DNA of 64,000 nucleotides, from positions 26,447,346 through 26,511,345 of the forward strand of contig CM024766.1 of NCBI GenBank assembly GCA_014218235.1, written 5' to 3'. Positions 33,607 to 46,533 of this stretch are shown one piece after another. Numbering within the stretch: the stretch's first letter is position 1; each line of letters starts with the position of its first letter. This DNA comes from Colocasia esculenta (taxonomy: Eukaryota; Streptophyta; Magnoliopsida; Alismatales; Araceae). The position numbers and the translations under genes were made by a program. The notes below the pieces were generated by a model. That model was not told the origin of the DNA. It was given only the letters and a program-made list of their open reading frames with translations, and did no database searches.

Positions 33607-36544
33607 TGTAGCAACCTTGATTTTTAAATTTAAATAAAAAAATAAATATTAATTTAATAAATGAGATAAATATATTTAATTTGAATAAGAAGGGAATAAA
33701 TAGAATTTAAGTGAATTAAATCAAAGCCCATTAGGCTAAATTAGCAATGGGTTGTACTAATGGCCCAAGCATGAAAGAGTGGGCCCAAATGTGGAGAGCC
33801 CATCATGAGATGGGAGCTAATTAGGTAAAATTCGGATTAAAAATGATAGTAATTAATAAAAGGGGTAAGATAAATATTAAATAAGCCATATCTATCCTAA
33901 AAAGAGTCCTAACCTTACCCTAACCCTCTACCCACGAAATTAGATCTCCTTCCAACCCTAATGAGGTGATAAAGGAGAGAAATAGGGGTGATAAATATGG
34001 AAATTTGAATTTAAAGTAAAGGGAGAGTTTTAGAAAGGAAGGACTCTATAGCAACCCAATACAACCTCAATTTCGGCCCTATCAACCCTAAAATGACTAT
34101 TGAGGCTTTGGAGGACGAGAAGAGGAGCTGAGGATGAAGAGCAAGGAGAGGAGGAAGCTTGGAGAAAGGGATTTTCGTCACCTTCTTCGTCCAAACTCTA
34201 GGTTTCCATCACAGCAAGAAAATGTAGGCAATCTCTCAAACACAAATCATGTAAATTTAACCCTAGGTAGCCCACATAATCCTTTTCAAAAGTATATGGT
34301 TTCACATTTTTTCATACTTCCATGAGGAAGAATTAAATGTTTCAATCCCCGTAGTCATCATGCACCCGAACCCTTTTGTTTATCTTAGATCCATGCTTGT
34401 ACTCGATCTTATGCTATGAAATTATTCTCATAAATACTACTTGTTACTAGCTTTCAAACGCCCTTATTTGCCCTAATTTCTATCTCGTATTCATTGCCAA
34501 TTAAATCAATGTTTCTCGACTATACATGTTTAGGTTATCGAAGATCAACCTATTCAAAGCATGTCTTACACGTATTTGTTTTATAATTAAACATGCCCAC
34601 TGTTAGATTTCCATGTCCTCTTTCGATTAAAATAGTTTTCATGATTTTTGGATCACTGTGCGATTTTACATTTGTTTTTGAAGTACCCTGTAGCATGAAT
34701 GGGAGGGATGGAACCCACCTGAAAAAAGGGCAAACCCCCTTTTCTGGGCTCGAGCCACCTTCGAGAGTCGTGACAGCCCTACCCATAGCGATCTCAGAGG
34801 GGGTCGCGACATGGGGGTCCATCGGATTCTGAACGCGATGGGTCGACTGGTCGCGATCTGCCCCCAGTTCACCCTAGCGGTCGGTTCAAAGGAACGCAAC
34901 CAGGCTTGGCGTCGTGACCTTAATGCGACAGCCATATGCGTCGTGACCTCAGAGTCGTGGCCAAAACCTAAAAATTACACTTATACCCCTATTCTATGAG
35001 GTATTTAACCTGTTTAACCCTAATTAAACACTGTCATGACTATTAAAAGTTGATTAATTGTAAATTGGGTATTAATACATGAAATTTATTAATTTAAAAG
35101 TCATATACACAATCATACATGCTCTCTTGATTTCTTACACTGACACACACTTAACAATCATGCTTGCCATTAAACTCTATTAAATTACTCAATAATGTAT
35201 CTGGTAATTTAGTGAAATAAATTACTAAATTTCCTATTTAATTAATTACACTTATCTTCGTTTTACTCACGCATTTTATACACCGTTACCGCTTCCCTCG
35301 GCCTTCGAGCACTCGAGGCACGATGGACCCTAGTTTCTACACACCTTCTCTTGGCATGGACCACCTCTCCACCGGGAATACTTTCGACTGGGCCAGGGAC
35401 TCCTTGTCAAGGCCTCCGTAAGTCTTCTTGACTTTGGCACACGTCCTTAGCCGACGAGCTGGTTGTACCCTTAAAGCCCGTTACACCCCTAGGGATCAGT
35501 ACGATCCAAATGGTCTTAGTAAGTTCTCTCTTACCTTGTGATCACGCCGAGCCATCTAGCCTATGTCCATAGCACGGCTAGTGGGCAGTAGTGACTTCTA
35601 CCAGACTTCCGGCACACGACCGTGTGTTGTGCAACTGTGACTGTCGTTGTTTAACGTTGTTTTACGATATTATCCCTATCTCGTCTACAGTCTCGTACTG
35701 TCATCCATTCACGTTCTCTCTACACTCTCATCTATTCATCTATTACTCTCATCTATTCTTGGTACTCTCTTGGGCATTCGTGTGATTGTCTAAGATAAGA
35801 AAATGACTTATGCCAGCGCAATAGGGCACGATCTGGTCCTGGGGAGAGCGCCCGAAAAGTGCCAGTGCCCATGGGAGTTAAAATGATCAAGGATATGTAC
35901 GACATGCATCCAGTGCCATTATACTATCAAGATTAATCTATGACAATCAAAGTTCTATCAATATAAGTGAAATCTATTCAAGTGCTATGCAAGCGCTATC
36001 GTTACATGCTATTATCATTACATGGCCATTTCATTAACATTCTTGTGTGCTATTTCCTTGTACAAGTACTATTATTGTCATGCCATCATTACTTGACTAT
36101 TCTCTCTACTTAACCCGCCTTTAAGACATTAAATATTTAAAGCATGCTTATTCTCATGAAATATTAAGTCGTACTGGGTGTATTTGCTCATCCTACATAT
36201 TTATTTCATGTGTTCAGGTGAGTCTGATGGTGATGACCGCACACATGAGGATGAGAACGAGGACGATGTTCAAGAGTGACCAGTTTCAGCAACCCGTACA
36301 TTAGTAGTTAGTTAGTATATTTACCAGTCAGTTAGTCATTATGTATTAGTTGGATTTCAATAAAGTACTCTAGACCCTAGTTATGGCTCTGATAGATTGA
36401 TGTAATAGCTAGTTGATGGATTATTAATGGAATTGGAGTTTATCTAGTATTATTCCAATTGTGCAATGGTTTTCTATTTATGTCTCACCCTGTACTATTT
36501 AATAACTGTAATATTGCTTCGATATTCCGCATCGGGGTATTACA
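33607..36544 (+). repeat. 5' LTR of gypsy-2 (about 2.9 kb)
   Basis: It begins TGTAGCAACC and ends CGGGGTATTACA. The block GCAATAGGGC...GGTCCTGGGGAGAGCGCCC at 35818-35860 is shared with gypsy-1. GC-rich text with CGCGAC motifs lies at 34730-34970. ORFs here have no homology I recognise. Confidence 0.8.
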
Positions 36545-36550
36545 ATTTTG

Positions 36551-36563
36551 TGGTAACAGAGCC
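36551..36563 (+). other. Primer binding site of gypsy-2
   Basis: TGGTAACAGAGCC differs by one base from the iMet-type site TGGTATCAGAGCC and begins six bases after the LTR end. Confidence 0.8.
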
Positions 36564-36740
36564 TAGGTTATTCTTAAGTATAGGATGATCTAGGTTTGAC
36601 CTACCTTGACTTAGAGTCTAAATTTTTTACCTATGTGAGATGGGTAGAACCAATGGTACAAACTCACACACAGACAAACTTAAGTGCAAACTCAATATCT
36701 TATATTTAAATTCTCTTTTGAAGGAACCTAAGCATCAACA

Positions 36741-37727
36741 ATGACAGCGGAGCATGCACAACTCCGTGACATGCAGTAGACCATTCAACAACTTACTCAA
36801 GCATTACTTCAGGCTGCTGGAGCTAATAATAATAATAACAGAGGAGCCAGAGAATTACACAGGAATTTCCGCAATCTAAATCTGCCTTGTTTCAGTGGGA
36901 CCACTGATCCTGATGAGGCCGAGAATTGGCTTAAGGAGATAGAGCACATTTTCCGCGTCATGCAATGTACGGATGGAGACAAGCTACTGTTAGCGACATT
37001 CCAGCTTGAACGAGATGCCTGTGCGTAGTGGGAGTCTGTGGAGGCCACCAGGGCCGATGCACAGTTTACATGGGAGGAGTTATAGGAGAACTTTAACTCC
37101 AAGTACTTCTTTGAGAGAGTTCAAGAAAAGAAAGCCTCTGAATTTGTTGCACTCAACCAGAGGAATCTCACTGTGGCTGAGTATGAAGCTCAGTTCTCCC
37201 GATTGGCGCGCTATGTCAATCATCTTGTCAGCACTGAATGAATGATGGCAAAACGTTTTCTTAATGGGCTTAGGCCCGCATATATCACACAACTTGCACC
37301 TTTGGACATCCAGACTTACCTAAAGATGGTCAGGAAAGCACATTTATTGGAGGATGCGACCGATCTTACTGATCGCATCAAGGGTAGGATGGTCAAGAAG
37401 GAATAGACATCAGGAGCACCGAGCAAGCCCACTAATGGAAAGAAAAGGCCGTTAAGTATCACTGACGGGCCAATCTAGGAGCCGAAGCCCAAAATCCCCA
37501 CCCCTACTGCTCCGAACAACAAACAAAGATGCAAGCACTGTGACAAGCTAGGTCACACGATAGAAGAGTGCTGGAGGAAGGTAGGTGAATGACTACACTG
37601 TGGGAGTCGAGATCATCGTATTATCGAATGCCCCCTGCTCAAAGAAAATGAGAAGCGTCTGGTTGGCCAGAAGAAGCTAGACAGACTTCAAGCTCTGCAA
37701 GAGATAGAGACCACCGAGGAAGGTGGA
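36741..37727 (+). pseudogene. gag: gag of gypsy-2, many in-frame stops
   Basis: ATG 36741 starts text parallel to the gypsy-1 gag (RGARELHRNFRNLNLPCF; IFRVMQCTDGDKLLLATFQL; RFLNGLRPAYITQLAPLDIQ). The first zinc knuckle CKHCDKLGHTIEEC is near 37532; the second is damaged by a stop. In-frame stops are at 36777, 37026, 37084 and 37239, with others near 37404, 37479 and 37590. Unlike gypsy-1, gag and pol share one frame here. Confidence 0.85.
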
Positions 37728-39023
37728 GTTGTGGAAGGTACACTACCTGTCCTTTCCCAGTCAACATTTGTTTTGTTTGATACTGGCGCAACACATTCGT
37801 TCATATCACAAGCATTTGCTGATACATTAAATGAAAAACCTACATCCATGGAATTTGAATTACCTGTTACTACACCACTAGGAGAAAAAACTCAATTGAA
37901 TAAATACTTTCCATTAGCTGATGTAAAGATTCGTGAACTCAATCTTAAAGATGACTTGATCTGTATGCCCATGGAGGGCTACGATGTTATTCTGGGAGCC
38001 GATTGGCTATCCACGTATGGGGCTATCATGGATTGTCGGAGAGGGAAATTTTCCTTTAGTGAATTCCCTAAACTGACCTTCACGGGACGTAGACACAAGA
38101 GGCACTTGTCTCTCGTCTCTACTATAAAGGTGCAGAACATGATAAGAAAGGGTTGTAGGGAATTTCTTGCCGCAATAGTAGTTGAGAAGAAAGCAACTAA
38201 GGTATCAGACATCCATATAGTGCAAGAATACCCCGACATGTTTCCCGATGAGCTGTCAGGCATTCCACCTGAAAGATATGTGAACTTCTCAATTGATTTA
38301 ATACCTGGAGCTGCACCGGTATCACGCCAACCCTACAGAATGTCCACCACTGAATTGAAAGAGTTGAAGGAACAATTGATGGAGTTGCTGGAAAAGTGAT
38401 TTATCAGACCAAGTACTTCTCCTTGGGGAGCACCAATGTTGTTCGTCAAGAAGAAGAACAGATCTCTGAGGCTATGCATCAACTACAGGCAGTTGAATAA
38501 TCTCACTATCAAGAACAAATACCCTCTGCCTCGTGTTGATGAGTTATTTGATCAAATCTCAAGAGCTAAGTATTTCTCTAAGATTGACCTTAGATCGGGA
38601 TATCATCAGATGAGGATTAAAGATGCGGATATTTACAAGACAGCTTTCAAGAGCAGGTACGGTCATTATGAATTTGTAGTCATGCCTTTTGGACTAACCA
38701 ATGCTCCTACAGCTTTTATACAATTGATGAACAACATTTATCGGCCCTACCTCGACAAATTCGTCGTGGTATTTAATGATGATATTCTCATATACTCCAA
38801 GACCAAGGAAGAACATGAGGAGCATCTGAGGATCGCTCTGCAGATCTTATGGGACAATAAACTCTACACCAAATTGAGCAAGTGTGAATTCTGGCTCGAG
38901 GAGGTGTCATTTCTAGGCCATGTTATTTTCAAGGATAGTATCGTTGTCGATCCTTCAAGGTTGAAGCTGTACTTAACTGGGAGAGACCGACCAATGTCAC
39001 TTAGATCAGAAGCTTTCTTGGAC
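37728..39023 (+). pseudogene. pol: pol of gypsy-2 (protease and reverse transcriptase), truncated
   Basis: Protease motif LFDTGATHSFIS near 37777; GADWLSTYGAIMDCRR near 37998; TGA at 38397-38399 just before the RT; RT text KIDLRSGYHQMRI near 38580. The catalytic motif reads FNDD near 38770 where gypsy-1 has FIDD; both aspartates are kept. A frame change lies near 38960 and the coding region ends at the copia A LTR (39024). RNase H and integrase are not in the window. Confidence 0.87.
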
Positions 39024-39239
39024 TGATGATCCAACTGTCCCCATGTAATTTATACAAATTACTTATCTATTTTGGTGATTAACAAAACTATTCTAACGAA
39101 TTTTCTATAAGTCTTGAGCACAGGAAATAAAACAAGGAAAATCAAGCCAAATGGTAAGCATTATTCCTACTGTAGCAATTTTGTTTCAAAGCATGAAATC
39201 TATCTAAGTTCACATCGACTTTCTTTATGCTACAACGAT

Positions 39240-40060
39240 TTCAGGAGAGTTGTAACGATTTCCCCATAACGATTTCGTAAGTGCCTCATCGATTTTGGAT
39301 TCATAATGATTTCTCAAAGACTGAAACAACGTTTTGGATTCAATGAAGTCGATCTCAGAACGATTTGTTAAGTAATCATATCGATTCTCTCATAACAATC
39401 TGTTCACATCGATTTTCTCACAACCATTCGTTAAGTGATTGCAACGACTTGCTTTCGTAACGATTCCTTAAGTGATCATAACAATTTGTTCCAGAACGAT
39501 TCCTTAAGTGATCATAATGATTTGTTTCTCACAACGATTCGTTAAGTAATCATAACGATTTACTTTCTGCAACGATTCGTTAAGTGATCATAACGATTTG
39601 TTTCTCGCAACAATTCATTAAGTAATCATAACGATTTGTTCCAAAACAATTCCTTAAGTGATCATAACGATTTGTTTCTCTCAACGATTCGTTAAGTAAT
39701 CATAACAATTTGCTTTCTGCAACGATTCGTTAAGTGATCATAACGATTTGTTTCTCGCAACGATTCGTTAAGTAATCATAACGATTTGCTTTCCACAACG
39801 ATTCCTTAAGTGATCATAACGATTTGCTCTCGTAACGATTCGATAAGTTTCATAACGACTTTGTCACTATAGCGACTCATCAAGTTACATAACGACTTCG
39901 TCGCTGTAACGATTCGATACATTTCACAATGATTCGCTTATAACGATTTGGTTATTCATATATAACGATTTGTGTATGCATCTATTTGTTTATGAATTCA
40001 TAACGATTCACTTATGCATATAACAATTCTGTAAGTCATGCATACAACAATTTCATGGAA
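39240..40060 (+). repeat. AACGATT minisatellite of LTR A
   Basis: Roughly 20-bp subunits such as CATAACGATTTGTTTCTC and CAACGATTCGTTAAGTGAT alternate more than 30 times. Confidence 0.88.
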
Positions 40061-40518
40061 GACAACAATTTGTTTCTCGAGTTAACTTTCAATACGTTGA
40101 AAAGTCAAAGTCTTCACGCATATCTTTCTGTCAGCTGTGCATTTATGAAGACTGAATGTATCATTGCATGCATGCAGATGATATCTTTCATTATCGTGCT
40201 TACTCTGTTAACATCTTTTAGAACAGCAAATGGCATTACTATTTTGATGAACATTCGTTCTAACGTTGACTGACAACAAGAGACAACTTAGCTGTCTATT
40301 GTTTAAGCCTGAAATGTGTGCAGGTCTTTGACAGTATTCGTCATACAACGTTGGACAGAATAGAAGCCAAAGGATATTACAGAAGATCCTCTCTCTCTCT
40401 TTGCGTGCATGAAAGGATAAAGGACTATTGACTGGAAGCTTCCAAGCCTCAAGCAGTCTAATGTTCACTTATGCTTAGAGACAACGGGCACTTCAACGTT
40501 CGAATTTCAAAAGGATGA

Positions 40519-40526
40519 TATATATA
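40519..40526 (+). promoter_or_regulatory. Putative TATA box of LTR A
   Basis: TATATATA is in the same relative place as TATAAAT in LTR B, about 300 bp before the leader hairpins. Confidence 0.5.
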
Positions 40527-40821
40527 GAAGAATGAAGCTCCTAAAGAACAGACAACGGTTAGAGAACAACAAGTGATACAACGCTTACAACCTTCTGCAA
40601 GCTTTCCTAGAGCCAAGCAAAAATTCCCATCTGTTCTAGCTCTTGCTCTCTGTGCTAAGTGTAGATCTGTGAGAGAGCCTTTAGTTCTGAGAAGAGTCCT
40701 TTGTTGTAGATCTTTTCCTTCTCAGTTCTTAGCTTCAGATCAAGAAGTGTTCTATAAGCTTGATCTAGGGGCTTCATCCCTAAAACACTTTCTCGTGTGT
40801 TTGTTCCCTTCGTGTGAAAGG

Positions 40822-40937
40822 AAGACCTGGTGGGATCTAGGGTGTGAGATTCCCTTCATGTAGAAGGAAGACCTGGTGGTATCCAGGGTGTTGTAAGTTC
40901 CTCTTCAGGTAGTGAAGAGAAGACCAGCTGTGGCTGG
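40822..40937 (+). repeat. Leader hairpin repeats of LTR A
   Basis: Three tandem units, each GAAGACC plus a short stem: CCTGG(40826)/CTAGG(40837), CCTGG(40872)/CCAGG(40883), CCAGC(40924)/GCTGG(40933). Confidence 0.65.
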
Positions 40938-41214
40938 GTGTGTAAGGGTCCATAAGTGGGACAGTACCCTTGGGTTAGTGAAATCCTGAGATATTGCTCA
41001 GGGAATGGACGTAGGACTACTAAGGAGAGGAGATCCGAATCAGGATAATTCTCTGTGTCGTGTGATTGCTTTTGTGTGTTTGATTTTTCCTTCACTACCA
41101 CTAACAATTTGCGAAGTGTGTTTTTGTGACCATTATTTGAACAGGTTTTAAGTATTAAATATTTTTTTAATATCCCATTCACCCCCCCTCTAGGCTAGCT
41201 AGCTGGGCAACAAG

Positions 41215-41226
41215 TGGTATCAGAGC
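41215..41226 (+). other. Primer binding site of copia A (iMet)
   Basis: TGGTATCAGAGC follows the LTR after two bases. Confidence 0.92.
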
Positions 41227-41277
41227 GAGTCTCTTCGAAAAAGAAGAAGATCCAACGATCTGAAGAGTAAAGATCAA

Positions 41278-43058
41278 ATGGCAGCCCAAGGTCACTCCAA
41301 AGGTCAGTCAGTCAATAGGCCACCACTGTTCGATGGAGAAGATTACACCTACTAGAAAATAAGAATGGAATACTTCCTACAAGGCTTCGACTTTCAAATC
41401 TAGTCAATTGTAGAAGAAGGAGGCCTTCTAGTCACCAACGAAAAGGACAAATGGACAGAAGTTGACAAAAAGATGATTTCTCTCAATTTCAAAGTCAAAA
41501 GCATTTTATGTTGTGCCCTCGGTAAAAAGGAATTCAACTGTGTATCAGCTTGCAAATCCGCAATGGAGATGTGGGAAAAATTAAGAATCACTTATGAAGG
41601 CACGGATAAAGTGAAAGAAGCCAGAATAGACATTCTGGTGACACAATACGAAAGGTTCCAAATGCAGCCAAGAGAGTCTATAACCCAAATGTTCAGCAGA
41701 TTCACAGATATTACAAACGGATTTGCTGGACTCGGAAAAAGTTATGAAATGGGAGATATGGTAAGAAAAATTTTGAGGTCTCTTCCATCTTCGTGGACTC
41801 CCAAAGTAACCGCGATAGAAGAAGCAAATGACTTGAAGAAAATGTCCCTGGAAAAACTCATTGGGTCCCTCATGGCCCATGAGATAAACATGGAAAGATT
41901 AGGAGAATCGTCTAGTAGGAAGAAGCACACAAATGCCCTCAAAGCAGCAGAAGGCAGCTCTGAGGAACAATCTAAAGATGAAGCCTACAGTGAAAATAGT
42001 GAAGACGAAGAAGCAATGCTATCTAGGAGGCTGCAACGCATCTTAGCTAGAAAGAAAAAGTATCAATCTGGGAGAAGACATTTCAAGAAAGGGAAAAACT
42101 TCAAAAGGCCTGAAGTCAAAGACTCAAAGAAAGCTGAACCCATCTGCTACGAATGTAAGAAGCCGGGCATATCAAAGCAGAATGTCCGAAGCTCAAGAAA
42201 TCTGAATTCAAAAAGAAAGACAGTTCCAAGAAATTCAGAAGATATAAGAAGAAAGCAATGGTAGCAGCTTGGAGCAACAACAGCGACTCGGACAGCGAGT
42301 CAAACTCAAGCAGTGAGGAAGAAGAAGAAGCCAACCTGGCCTTCATGGCAAATAATGAAGAAAAGGTAACTTCTGACCCATCTTTCGATTCCTGTAATGA
42401 TTCTGATTCAGATGATTTAGAAGAAGCTTTCAACGAGCTTTATAGTAAATATAGAGAAGTATCTAAATTACTAAAAGTTAGTAAGAAAAATGTTGTATGT
42501 CTAGAGAATATTAATTCAAATTTAAAATCAGAAAATGAACAACTAGAGAAGCAGGTTAATGAACTTAAGAGAAGAAGTGAGTTACTATGCGAAGATCTAA
42601 AAGATAAAAATAAACAAATAATCAAACTAGAAAAACAAGAAAGTTCAGACGAAATGAAAAATGAAATCAAAATACTAACAGAAGAAAATGATAAACTATC
42701 AAGTACGTTAGAAAAATTTACTAATGGTAAAAATTCCTTAATAATAAGAGGAGCTAGAAGATCAGGCAAAAAGGAGCATGGAGTAGGTTACACACCCCTA
42801 GATAATGAAGAAACGATAATGTATCCAAAAACATATCCAGCTCCTAAATTTGTAACTAAACAAGATACATCATATAAATCAAACTTTAAATATGTTCCAT
42901 ATGAAAAGGCAACTAGAACAACATGTTGCAATCACTGCAACAAGCTAGGACACACCAAGATATCATGTCCAACTAAACATAAAAGATGGATAATCAAAAG
43001 AAAAATTGATGACACTAACCAACCAGGACCCAAAAGAACTTGGGTACCTAAAGCTTGA
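41278..43058 (+). pseudogene. gag: gag of copia A (UBN2-type capsid, coiled coil, zinc knuckles), broken
   Basis: ATG 41278 starts MAAQGHSKGQ. TAG stops at 41353 and 41401 fall where element B has TGG. The capsid core (MEMWEKLRITYEGTDKVKEA; MFSRFTDITNGFAGLGKSYE; LPSSWTPKVTAIEEAND) is open from 41473. The first zinc knuckle (CYECKKPG near 42148) is broken by a frame change. The second part, 42258-43058, has an acidic serine-rich stretch, a long coiled coil (about 42415-42720) and a second knuckle CNHCNKLGHTKISC near 42928. It ends WVPKA then TGA 43056-43058. Confidence 0.87.
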
Positions 43059-46000
43059 TGTTTTATTTCAGGAAAACCCTCGGGCATCCAAGTGGTACTT
43101 AGATAGCGGATGCTCAAGGCATATGTCAGGAAACAGAAGGTAGTTTACCCATTTAAAAGCTGAAGAAGGCACAGTCACCTATGGAGATAATGGAAAATGG
43201 ACTGTGATAGGCAGCAGATCAGTGAGCAGCAAAGGCAAAACAATTATTGAAGATGTCCTATGTGTTAGAGGACTGAAGCATAACCTCATCAGCATCAGCC
43301 AGCTGTGCGACAAAGGATATCAAATCAAATTTCAAGAGTCAAAGTGCAGCATTATGAAAGATGGAGATGTCATTTTTGAAGCCAACAGAGAAAAGAACAT
43401 GTACGTACTCTACCTTGAAGATTTGAAAGGTCAGGATATCTGTTTAGCAGCAAACAAAGAACAGTCAACTGAGCTGTGGCACAAAAGACTGGGCCACTGC
43501 AATTTGGATGGCATAAGGAAGCTGATCAAGAGTAGATTAGTGGAAGGTCTACCTAAAGTTAGCGCAAGAATGGACAGTGTCAGTGGGCCTTGTGCAAAAG
43601 GGAAGCATGTAAAATCCCCATTCAAGTCAAAGACTATGGTGACAACCTCTAAACCACTAGAACTCTTACACATGGACTTATTTGGGCCAATGAGGACCAC
43701 CAGTCTAGGAGGAAAGCAATATGGATTTGTTATAGTAGATGATTACTCCAGATTCACATGGGTATCATTCCTGGAGCATAAAGATGACACTTTTGAGAAC
43801 TTTGTAAGCTTCAGTAAAAAGATATAGAAAGACAAGAAGTTTAGCATTGTTGGAATCCGATCAGACCAAGGAGAAGAATTCCAAAATGAAAGATTTGGAA
43901 ATTTCTGTGATGATCAAGGCATAGAGCATAATTTCTCAGCGCCAATAACACCACAGCAAAATGGAGTTGCTGAGAGGAAGAACAGAACCCTGTTGGACAT
44001 GACAAGGACGATGTTATCAGAATATGATTTGCCAAGATATTTTTGGGCTGAAGCAGTAAACACAGCTTGCTATATAATCAACCGAGTGATGATTATGCCA
44101 ATATTGAAGAAGACTGCGTATGAGTTGTACAAGGGAAAGAAGCTGAAGATCAGTCACTTCAGGACATTCGGATATCCATGCTTCATCCACAACAACGGCA
44201 AAAGAGACATCGATAAGTTAGATGCCAAATCAGACGAAGCCATCTTCATGGGGTATGCTTCTAAACCTAAAGGATATAGAGTGTTTAATAAGCGCACTTT
44301 ATTAATTGAGCAATCAGTACACGTTATTTTTGATGAAACTAACCCTTCCTTGAGAAAGGAAGAAGATAGTGACAATGATGATGCAAATGAATTGTCCAAG
44401 AAACTAAAGAATACTTCAATTGAGGACAAGGAAGATCCACCTCTGGAAGACCTACAACAAAGCGATATCTCTCATCAAAATCTTCCAAAAGAGTGGAGAT
44501 ACAAGAAAGATCACCCACCTGAAAACATTATTGGTGATCCATCTGTAGGGGTAAGAACGAGAGGTAATGTTATTCCATGTGATTATCTAGCTTTTGTTTC
44601 TCAAATAGAGCCTAGGACAGTCAATGAAGCTCTTACTGATGAATCTTGGATTTTAGCCATGCAAGATGAACTGAATCAGTACAAGAGAAACCATGTATGG
44701 TCACTTGTTCCTAGACCATTAGATCATCCAGAGATTGGCACCAAATGGGTGTTCAGAAATAAATTGGATGAAGCTGGTGTGATCTTAAGAAACAAGGCCA
44801 GATTGGTAGCTCAAAGCTATTCCTAAGAGGAAGGCATAGATTTCGATACCTATGCACTAGTAGCTAGACTTTAGGCTATTAGAATCTTACTTGCTTATGC
44901 GTCTGCATTAGATCTGAAACTATTTCAAATGGATGTAAAGTCTGCATTTCTTAATGGTTTTATTAAGGAGGAAGTTTATGTAGAACAACCTCCAGGCTTT
45001 GATGACACTGAATTTCCGAATCATGTTTTTAAATTACACAAAGCACTATATGGTTTAAAACAAGCACCTAGGGCCTGGTATGAAAGGCTTAGCTCTTTTA
45101 TATTAAACCATGGTTTTATTAGAGGTCAAGTAGATAGTACTCTGTTCATTAAGTCTAAGGTCAAACATATATTGCTTGTACAAATCTATGTAGATGATAT
45201 AATTTTTGGCTCTACTGATGAATCTCTTTGCAAGTACTTTGAGAAGCTTATGCAGGGAGAATTCGAGATGAGTATGATGGGGGAGCTAAACTACTTCCTA
45301 GGATTGCAAATCAAGCAAGTAAAAGATGGCACCCACATTTGTCAAGCCAAATATACTAAGGAACTTTTAAAGAAGTTTGGGTTCGATAATGCCAAGCCAC
45401 TGTCAACACCTATGAGCACATCAACAAGGATGGACAGTGACAAGGATGGTGAAAAAGCAGATCAAAAGATCTACAGAGGTATGATAGGTTCATTACTTTA
45501 CCTAACGGCAAGCAAACCTGATATTTTATTTAGTGTATGCATGTGTGCTAGATACCAAGCAGATCCTAAAGAGTCTCATTTAATTAGTGTTAAAAGAATT
45601 TTTTGGTACTTAGCTAGATCTCATGATTTAGGTCTTTGGTATCCAAAATCATGTGAAATTAATTTAGTAGGATACTCTGATGCTGACTACGCTGGATGAA
45701 AATAGATAGAAAAAGCACCAGTGGTTGTTGTCAATTTCTTGCAGGATGTCTGATATCATGGTCCTCAAAGAAACAAAATTCAGTAGCTCTATCAACAGCT
45801 GAAGTTGAGTACGTGGCTGCTGGAAGCTGCTGTACACAACTTCTATGGATCAAACAGCAACTTGAGGACTATGTGATACATATCAAGACAATTCCCTTGT
45901 TATGCGACAACATCAGTGCTATAAATCTCACCAAGAATCCAGTACAACATTCAAGGACAAAACACATTGAGGTTAGATATCATTTTATTCGTAATCATGT

Positions 46001-46127
46001 AGCTAATGGGAACATAGATATTTCCTTTATTGATACAAATAATCAGTTAGCAGATATCTTCACAAAGGCGTTACCTAAAGAGAGGTTTACATCTCTTAGA
46101 AGGGAATTAGGCATGTGCAAATTGTGA
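43059..46127 (+). pseudogene. pol: pol of copia A (protease, integrase, RT, RNase H), broken
   Basis: Protease text WYLDSGCSRHMSG near 43093; gag-pre-integrase ELWHKRLGHC near 43471; integrase core LLHMDLFGPM near 43666, IRSDQGEEFQN near 43857 and NGVAERKNRTL near 43960; RT text MDVKSAFLNGF near 44929 and catalytic YVDD at 45187-45198; RNase H YSDADYAG near 45674 and TKHIEVRYHFIR near 45958. Breaks against element B: TAG near 43141, TAG near 43825, TAA near 44824, TAG near 44872, and a one-base loss near 45699 giving TGA. The pol frame is one base off the gag frame. Confidence 0.9.
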
Positions 46128-46533
46128 AAGATTTATCTGTATAAAACTGAAATATAAATTATCAGAATGTTAATTATTTTCCCTCCCTGGATTTAAGCGA
46201 ATTTCCACAAATATTCTTGTAAAATTATTCCTAGCGATTCGCTATTTTATAAGTCTCTTATTCCTATTGAACTGGTCATTTTGTCGTTTTCCGTCATAAT
46301 GACGCCTCCGATTTCGAAAAAGTCATTATTTCCCTGATATACCCAAAATCTGTGTGGAAATGATTCACATCCTTTTCTTCTTCTCCTTCCTCCTGCCTGA
46401 GGCGATACCCTATCGACTCCGGCATCGACTCTCTAAGATTTCAAGCTCCAAACTCCTTCTCGCGAGAAATTTCTTGGGGGTTTCTGCTCCTCTCCTCACT
46501 CCAACCCTTCAGAAACTTTCCCCATCAAAATCC
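46128..46533 (+). other. Spacer between pol and ORF3 in copia A
   Basis: It is pyrimidine-rich towards its end. A tract with CAG at 46510-46512 lies exactly 21 nt before the ORF3 ATG. No ORF of its own is supported, although an in-frame upstream ATG at 46354 exists. Confidence 0.6.

Larger units (their letters stand above)
33607..39023 (+). mobile_element. Second Ty3/gypsy chromovirus-type element (gypsy-2), interrupted by copia A
   Basis: It has a 5' LTR, a primer site, gag and the first part of pol in the same order as gypsy-1. It stops in the RT/RNase H linker at 39023 where the copia A LTR begins. The remainder would lie beyond copia A, right of the window. It carries more stops than gypsy-1, so it is older or decayed faster. 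Confidence 0.87.
39024..41212 (+). repeat. 5' LTR of copia A (2189 bp)
   Basis: It begins TGATGATCC and ends GGGCAACA before the primer site. It contains an AACGATT array (39240-40060), a TATA-like box, leader hairpins (40826-40937), the block GGAATGGACGTAGGACTAC and a C-rich end CATTCACCCCCCCTCTAGG. Confidence 0.9.

Noticed and set aside
34550..34999. Open frames in a GC-richer part of the gypsy-2 LTR
   Set aside because: They lie wholly inside an LTR, overlap on both strands and show no recognisable domain.
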